64,000 nucleotides of DNA from an uncultured Fluviicola sp. (GTDB taxonomy: Bacteria > Bacteroidota > Bacteroidia > Flavobacteriales > Crocinitomicaceae). The first letter of the stretch is position 1. Every line of letters starts with the position of its first letter. The notes under the pieces were generated by a model, which was not told the DNA's origin, ran no database searches, and saw nothing but the letters and a program-made list of their open reading frames with translations. Shown here one piece after another: positions 59,553 through 64,000 of this stretch. A program made the translations under genes and the position numbers. Location: NCBI RefSeq assembly GCF_946478805.1, contig NZ_CAMLDC010000002.1, positions 1 through 64,000 of the forward strand, in the 5' to 3' direction.

Positions 59553-59579
59553 TGGTTATGGACAACTTTCCTAACTTTA
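59549..59579 (+). promoter_or_regulatory. Candidate promoter of the LytS-type kinase gene
   Basis: TTG (59549-59551), 20-nt spacer, TAACTTTA (59572-59579; last base differs from consensus), 29 nt before the ATG at 59609. Confidence 0.48.
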
Positions 59580-59608
59580 CTGAATCCAAAAACGATTAAA
59601 CCAGGTAC

Positions 59609-61591
59609 ATGCCGCTCTCCACAAGATTCCATCAATTAGTACTCTGTTTTTTACTGCTTCCATCATTTTGGGGATATTCTCAACAATCAGAAATTGATTC
59701 CTTAAAAGGCTTGCTTCGGGACAAGACAATTCATGATACTACCCGTTTGTCAATCATCAATTCCATTTTAGGATCTGTGAAGGCTGGAGATTCAATGAGC
59801 GTTCATTACAATTCGATCGTTGGAAAAATTGTATTTAAAAACCTCAAAAAGAAAAATTTAAGCTCGAAACTGAGAGATACCTACGAAACCTATGCCGCTT
59901 ACTGGTATTGCGATAAAGCATCGGAAATTTTCTCTGCCAAAAACGGCCAGCAGGTGTTGAATTATTATGATAAAGCCATCAGCTTATTCAAAAAGTTAGG
60001 GATGGAGGAAGAACGTTGGATTACGGTAACAAACAAAGGCAATATCCTGCGAAAAATGAATGCGCCAAAAGCAGCGATCGGCTGTTACTTCCAATCTTTA
60101 AAACACTTGGAAGCCAACGGAGATATCATTGGAGTAGCTGCTACCAATTCTTCGATAGGCCAGGTTTATGACGATCAGGGCAACTATTCACAGGCAATCA
60201 ACCAATACCGAAAAGCACTGACTACTTACTGCACAATTAGAAAGAAAACACAGCAGGATCTTTTTGAAATGGCGGTTGTTCTTCATAATATCGGTTTTGC
60301 CTATTACAACAAAGAAAACTATATAGAAGCCAAGAATTATTATTTCCAATCACTTAAGATCGCTGAGGAAAATGCCTTTTTTAATCACGCCGCTTTCGAT
60401 GCGAACAAAATCGGGGATATTTACCTTGACCAAAAAAACTACGACGCAGCATTAAAATTGTTTGAGAAGGGATTGGTTTATGCCAGGGATGATCGCTCTA
60501 CAACCAGTTTGCTGCTTAGCATAGGCGAATTGTATATCGAAAAAGGTGACTTGAAAAAAGCACTTTCCTATTCAAATAAAGGACTGAAAAGGGCTTTGGA
60601 ATCGCACGATTCGGGAATGCTGCAAAGAAGTTATGACAATTTATATCGGCTGTACAAAGTCATGAATAGACCTGCCGAAGCTTTGAAAATGTATGAGTTG
60701 TATATCCGGGAAAAGAATATATTCAACGAAGAAGAGGCTAAAAATACCTTAGAGCAACAGGAATTGAAATACCAATTCGAAAAAAAAGAACTGTTGAACC
60801 GGATCAGGCACGAAAAGAAAGTTGCTTCCTTGAGAATTGCAAATGAGCAAAAGACGGCCCGTAAGGATAAAGTACTTTACCTCTTAATTGGTCTTGCAGT
60901 TATCCTGCTAATCAGCTTCCTGGGCGTATATTATTATTTCAGGCAAAAGAATATACGCAGTATTCATAAAAATACCGAACTAAAACAAAAACTGCTGCTT
61001 ACACAAATGAATCCGCATTTCATTTTTAATTCGGTAGATACTATTCAAAGTCTCATTTACAATAAACAGGATAAAGAAGCAATCAGTTATTTGACAAAAT
61101 TTTCCAAACTCACCCGGCAGATACTTGAGTACTCCAATGAGAATTATATCTTGTTAAGTGAAGAGCTGACGATGCTTGAAAATTACCTCGGTATCCAGAA
61201 ACTCCTTTACAACAACAATTTTAATTTTACTATTGCTGTCGGAGAAAATATTGATCCTGAATTTATTCTCGTTCCCCCGATGCTTACGCAGCCTTTCATT
61301 GAAAATGCGATAAAGCACGGATTGAGTAATAAACTGGAAGGAGGGTTAATTCACATTCAGTATGTTATGATAAACGATCAACTCTGCTTCCAGGTAACAG
61401 ACAATGGTACGGGGCTTACAACCAATCAACTGTCCCAAAAATCGTTAGCAACACAAATTACCAGGGAACGACTTGTACACCTAAGAGAAAAAGGAGATTC
61501 AACGATCCATATTTTGAATATCACCGATGCTTCAAATTCCATCTTGGGAGTTAAAACAAGTTTCGAAATTCCATTCATTTACAACCAATGA
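59609..61591 (+). CDS. TPR sensor histidine kinase, LytS/YehU type
   Basis: A 660-residue protein. Signal peptide (about 1-25), then a periplasmic TPR region (about 90-390) with repeats such as AAIGCYFQSLKHLEANGD, QAINQYRKALTTY and EAKNYYFQSLKIAEE, a coiled coil, one membrane segment (about 425-447, LLIGLAVILLISFLGVYYYF) and a cytoplasmic His_kinase domain: LTQMNPHFIFNSVDTIQSLI with the phosphoacceptor His, and ATPase PPMLTQPFIENAIKHGLSN. It pairs with the LytTR regulator next to it (4-nt overlap). The TPRs may bind a peptide or protein ligand. Confidence 0.93.
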   Translation: MPLSTRFHQLVLCFLLLPSFWGYSQQSEIDSLKGLLRDKTIHDTTRLSIINSILGSVKAGDSMSVHYNSIVGKIVFKNLKKKNLSSKLRDTYETYAAYWYCDKASEIFSAKNGQQVLNYYDKAISLFKKLGMEEERWITVTNKGNILRKMNAPKAAIGCYFQSLKHLEANGDIIGVAATNSSIGQVYDDQGNYSQAINQYRKALTTYCTIRKKTQQDLFEMAVVLHNIGFAYYNKENYIEAKNYYFQSLKIAEENAFFNHAAFDANKIGDIYLDQKNYDAALKLFEKGLVYARDDRSTTSLLLSIGELYIEKGDLKKALSYSNKGLKRALESHDSGMLQRSYDNLYRLYKVMNRPAEALKMYELYIREKNIFNEEEAKNTLEQQELKYQFEKKELLNRIRHEKKVASLRIANEQKTARKDKVLYLLIGLAVILLISFLGVYYYFRQKNIRSIHKNTELKQKLLLTQMNPHFIFNSVDTIQSLIYNKQDKEAISYLTKFSKLTRQILEYSNENYILLSEELTMLENYLGIQKLLYNNNFNFTIAVGENIDPEFILVPPMLTQPFIENAIKHGLSNKLEGGLIHIQYVMINDQLCFQVTDNGTGLTTNQLSQKSLATQITRERLVHLREKGDSTIHILNITDASNSILGVKTSFEIPFIYNQ

Positions 61592-62334
61592 TCAGAGCCA
61601 TTATAATTGACGATATCGATGCTATCCGACAGAAAAATACTGCCGTCATAAAAGAATATTGCCCCAATGTGGCCATTATTGCCGAAGCCGACAGTGTGAA
61701 GTCGGGTGAGGAAGTTATACGAAAATACTTGCCTGATCTGGTTTTCTTGGATGTTGAAATGGCAGATGGAACCGGATTTGACTTGCTCCGGAATCTAATG
61801 CCGATAGATTTCAAGGTTATTTTTATTACAGCACACCAGGAATTTGCAATCAAGGCATTTCGCTTCAGTGCAATTGATTTTTTGTTAAAACCCATTGACC
61901 CCGACGATTTGATCGAGGCTGTCAAGAAAGCTGAAGAAACTCTCAATAAGGACATGCTGGAACTACAATTTAACACCTTGTTTTCCAACATTCAACGTCC
62001 GAAAAATAATCAAAAGCTCATTTTAAAAACTGCTGAAAAGATTTATTCAGTGAATGTTCAGGATATTATCCGCTGTGAATCGGAAAAGAACTATTCCACT
62101 TTTCACCTTTTGAACGGACAAAAACTGGTTGTATCCACCACTTTAAAAGAGTATGAACTGATGCTGATTCCAATGGGATTCTTCAGAAGCCATCAATCGC
62201 ACCTGATCAACATGTCTTATTTTGATCATTATTTAAAAGGAGACAACAATACCATCGTAATGAAGGACCAGGCTGAGATTCCACTCGCAATCCGTAAAAA
62301 AGACGAGTTTTTAAAATTATTAGCGACACTCTGA
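61588..62334 (+). CDS. LytTR-family response regulator
   Basis: A 248-residue regulator. Receiver domain (1-115): acidic pair IIIDDIDA near 8-10, phosphoacceptor Asp in DLVFLDVEMADGTG near residue 54, ITAHQEFAIKAF and LLKPIDPDDL. LytTR DNA-binding domain (about 140-246): LKTAEKIYSVNVQDIIRCESEKNYSTFHLLNGQKLVVS and FFRSHQSHLINMSYFDHY. ATG overlaps the kinase stop (ATGA). Target genes unknown; the RCC1-repeat gene downstream is one possibility. Confidence 0.94.
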   Translation: MIRAIIIDDIDAIRQKNTAVIKEYCPNVAIIAEADSVKSGEEVIRKYLPDLVFLDVEMADGTGFDLLRNLMPIDFKVIFITAHQEFAIKAFRFSAIDFLLKPIDPDDLIEAVKKAEETLNKDMLELQFNTLFSNIQRPKNNQKLILKTAEKIYSVNVQDIIRCESEKNYSTFHLLNGQKLVVSTTLKEYELMLIPMGFFRSHQSHLINMSYFDHYLKGDNNTIVMKDQAEIPLAIRKKDEFLKLLATL

Positions 62335-62417
62335 AACAAATTTCCTCCATCTCTTAACGAACTTCCGGATAATAACAGCGAATACTCATTTGTAAAAATC
62401 GGGCCTGTTAACTGCTT

Positions 62418-62425
62418 TACTTTTG
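62418..62425 (+). promoter_or_regulatory. Candidate -7 box of the RCC1-repeat gene
   Basis: TACTTTTG at 62418-62425, about 88 nt before the ATG at 62513; the -33 match is poor. A short inverted repeat GGATTC/GAATCC follows in the leader. Confidence 0.4.
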
Positions 62426-62512
62426 TCCTGAAATTGGGTGAAAGGGATTCTCTATGGAATCCGAAAACACATCAATCAGGTTGTGAAACAGTTAAATTTA
62501 AAAGTTTAAAAA

Positions 62513-64000
62513 ATGAAAAAACAAGCACTCTTCCTTGTCCTGGCACTATTGATTACCTTTCAGATAAAGTCACAATGCTGGATTTCTGTGACATCAAAAT
62601 TCAGTACGAGTTACGGAATTAAATCAGACGGAACACTTTGGGCATGGGGATACAGTTCTTATGGGCAAATTGGTGACGGAACAACAAATGAACAAACGAG
62701 CCCAATCCAGATTGGTACAGACACTGATTGGACTTTTATTTCTTCGGGTTTTGAATTTGTGGTTGCCAAAAAATCGAATGGAACCTATTGGGGCTGGGGT
62801 CGCAACGATCACGGTGCCTTGGGTGACGGAACGATAATAGATAAAGCCGTCCCTACACTTCTTGGAAATTTCAATTACACTAGTTTTGTAACCGGTGGAA
62901 ACCACTGCCTTGCCATAAAACCGGATGGTACTTTATGGGCATGGGGTTTTAATTCATATGGCCAATTAGGCGATGGAACTACCAATCAAAGACTCAATCC
63001 TATTCAAATTGGTTCGGCAACTAACTGGGCATCTGTTTATAGTGGAGATAACTTCTCCTTCGGCATTAAGACAGATGGAACATTATGGGCCTGGGGAGCG
63101 AATCAAAGCGGGAAATTGGGGAATGGGAATACCACTCAACAACTCACACCGATTCAGATTGGAACAGCTACTGATTGGGCATCTGTTTCCGCTAATTACG
63201 CGTCTGCATTCGGGCGTAAGACAAACGGAACACTTTGGGCATGGGGATTTGATATCTACGGTCAATTCGGAAACGGAACGCCAACCAGTTCATTGGTTCC
63301 GGTGCAATCAGGTACGGCGACAGATTGGGCGGATGTTTCGTCAGGAATGTCGCATACATTAGCATTAAAGACCAATGGCTCATTGTGGGTCTGGGGTAAT
63401 AATTCAAGTGGTCAGTTAGGAGATGGAACTTCGACAGACCATTCGACACCTGTTCAAATAGGAACAGCAACCAACTGGACAAAAATAGTCTCCGGTAGTA
63501 ATCACTCCATGGTTTTGAATTCAGATCATGTGCTAATGGTCGCAGGATACAACGTCCACGGTCAAGTTGGAAATGGAACCTTCACGGATGTCAACTCATT
63601 CACAAGTCTTTCCGGTTCGGCAGTGATCCCTCAATTTACAGCAATTGCCCCGGTTTGCGCCGGAGCTTCGGTAACACTTCCGCCCACATCCACAAATGGA
63701 ATTGCAGGAAGCTGGTCGCCACCTTTTAACAGTACCGCATCTGAAACGTATACATTTACACCAACTACCGGGTGCGCAACCACCACCACTCTACCGATTA
63801 CTATCAACCAGGTTCCTGTTATTCTTTCGTCAGCACCGGCAACGCGATGTGGCACAGGAACTGTTGTACTTGGAGCCTCTGCAAACGCGGGCGTATTGAA
63901 TTGGTACGATCAACCGGCTGCAGGAACACTTTTGGGAACCGGAACTTCGTTTACAACTCCCGGGATCAGTTCTTCAACGACTTATTATGTAGAAGCTGTA
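62513..64000 (+). CDS. Exported RCC1-repeat protein, cut by right window edge
   Basis: The frame opens at ATG 62513 and is still open at 64000 (496 codons). Signal peptide MKKQALFLVLALLITFQIKSQ. Residues of about 25-345 form about six to seven RCC1-type repeats of roughly 50 residues, each with a pattern DGTLWAWGxNxxGQLGDGTT followed by PIQIGTATDWxxV. From about 375 an Ig-like region begins, with IAPVCAGASVTLPPTSTNGIAGSWSP and a second Ig-like unit starting LSSAPATRCGTGTVVLGASANAGVLNWYD. This is the style of large secreted proteins of the type IX secretion system, but the C-terminal signal lies outside the window. Binding or adhesion role is inferred. Confidence 0.85.
   Translation, partial: MKKQALFLVLALLITFQIKSQCWISVTSKFSTSYGIKSDGTLWAWGYSSYGQIGDGTTNEQTSPIQIGTDTDWTFISSGFEFVVAKKSNGTYWGWGRNDHGALGDGTIIDKAVPTLLGNFNYTSFVTGGNHCLAIKPDGTLWAWGFNSYGQLGDGTTNQRLNPIQIGSATNWASVYSGDNFSFGIKTDGTLWAWGANQSGKLGNGNTTQQLTPIQIGTATDWASVSANYASAFGRKTNGTLWAWGFDIYGQFGNGTPTSSLVPVQSGTATDWADVSSGMSHTLALKTNGSLWVWGNNSSGQLGDGTSTDHSTPVQIGTATNWTKIVSGSNHSMVLNSDHVLMVAGYNVHGQVGNGTFTDVNSFTSLSGSAVIPQFTAIAPVCAGASVTLPPTSTNGIAGSWSPPFNSTASETYTFTPTTGCATTTTLPITINQVPVILSSAPATRCGTGTVVLGASANAGVLNWYDQPAAGTLLGTGTSFTTPGISSSTTYYVEAV

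Noticed and set aside
62434..62622. A plus-strand 62-codon frame overlapping the start of the RCC1 gene.
   Set aside because: It overlaps the signal peptide of a well-supported exported protein in a different frame, and lacks any conserved features.
1..64000. tRNA, rRNA, tmRNA, CRISPR arrays, transposases, phage genes.
   Set aside because: I looked for cloverleaf anticodon arms, repeat-spacer arrays and integrase/transposase motifs and found none that hold; the gaps are short and AT-rich.

Overview
The window looks like chromosome of a Bacteroidota bacterium, most likely Flavobacteriales of the Crocinitomicaceae/Fluviicola kind (inference from family types, no search run). The signs are: the Bacteroidota promoter pattern TTG-N19-21-TAnnTTTG before many genes, TonB-dependent receptors with carboxypeptidase-like N-terminal domains, an 851-residue LptD-type barrel, a 482-residue GAPDH, a short primary sigma factor without region 1.1, the VF530, DUF5362 and DUF4421 families, and an exported RCC1-repeat protein. 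No rRNA, tRNA, CRISPR array, transposase, integrase or phage gene was seen.

Layout. 0-8 kb (minus strand): a cut-off membrane protein, a membrane histidine kinase, PepD, a VF530 protein, EttA, and a cluster of five small multi-pass membrane proteins. 8-16 kb: a lipoprotein, an SF2 helicase, a TonB receptor and a MarR regulator. 13.7-20.3 kb: beta-mannosidase, glycosylasparaginase, MltG, a GNAT, an unknown protein and DapF, all minus. 20.4-24.6 kb (plus): HtrA/DegP protease, primary sigma factor and GAPDH. 24.6-28 kb: a three-gene operon for TonB-dependent metal (probably zinc) uptake, with a palindrome over its promoter. 28-36.6 kb (minus): lipoproteins, HMG-CoA lyase, PyrD, two tandem outer-membrane paralogues, an ECF sigma factor, a di-haem peroxidase and a methyltransferase. 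36.6-39.8 kb (plus): S9 peptidase and a DUF4421 protein. 39.8-46 kb (minus): a PLP decarboxylase, then an amidase-MCE-FeS-FeS operon. 46-58.4 kb (mostly plus): LptD, YqgE, RarA, acyltransferase, BNR protein, MenE-like enzyme, J-domain protein, RecR, MscL and an RRM protein, with thioredoxin, SmpB and a membrane protein on the minus strand. 58.5-64 kb: a DUF1826-like gene, a tiny basic protein, a TPR-LytS/LytTR two-component pair, and an RCC1-repeat protein cut by the right edge.

Most genes are housekeeping or envelope functions. The parts most worth a second look are: (1) the ZnuD-like operon with a TGCAAT-N3-ATTGCA palindrome across its -33 box; (2) repeated cases where the -7 box ends only 3-9 nt before the start codon, suggesting leaderless mRNAs; (3) the coupled glycosylasparaginase and beta-mannosidase genes, which fit degradation of the N-glycan core; (4) several families of dispersed intergenic inverted repeats, some doubling as terminators. 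Nothing here is clearly a new defence or mobile system.
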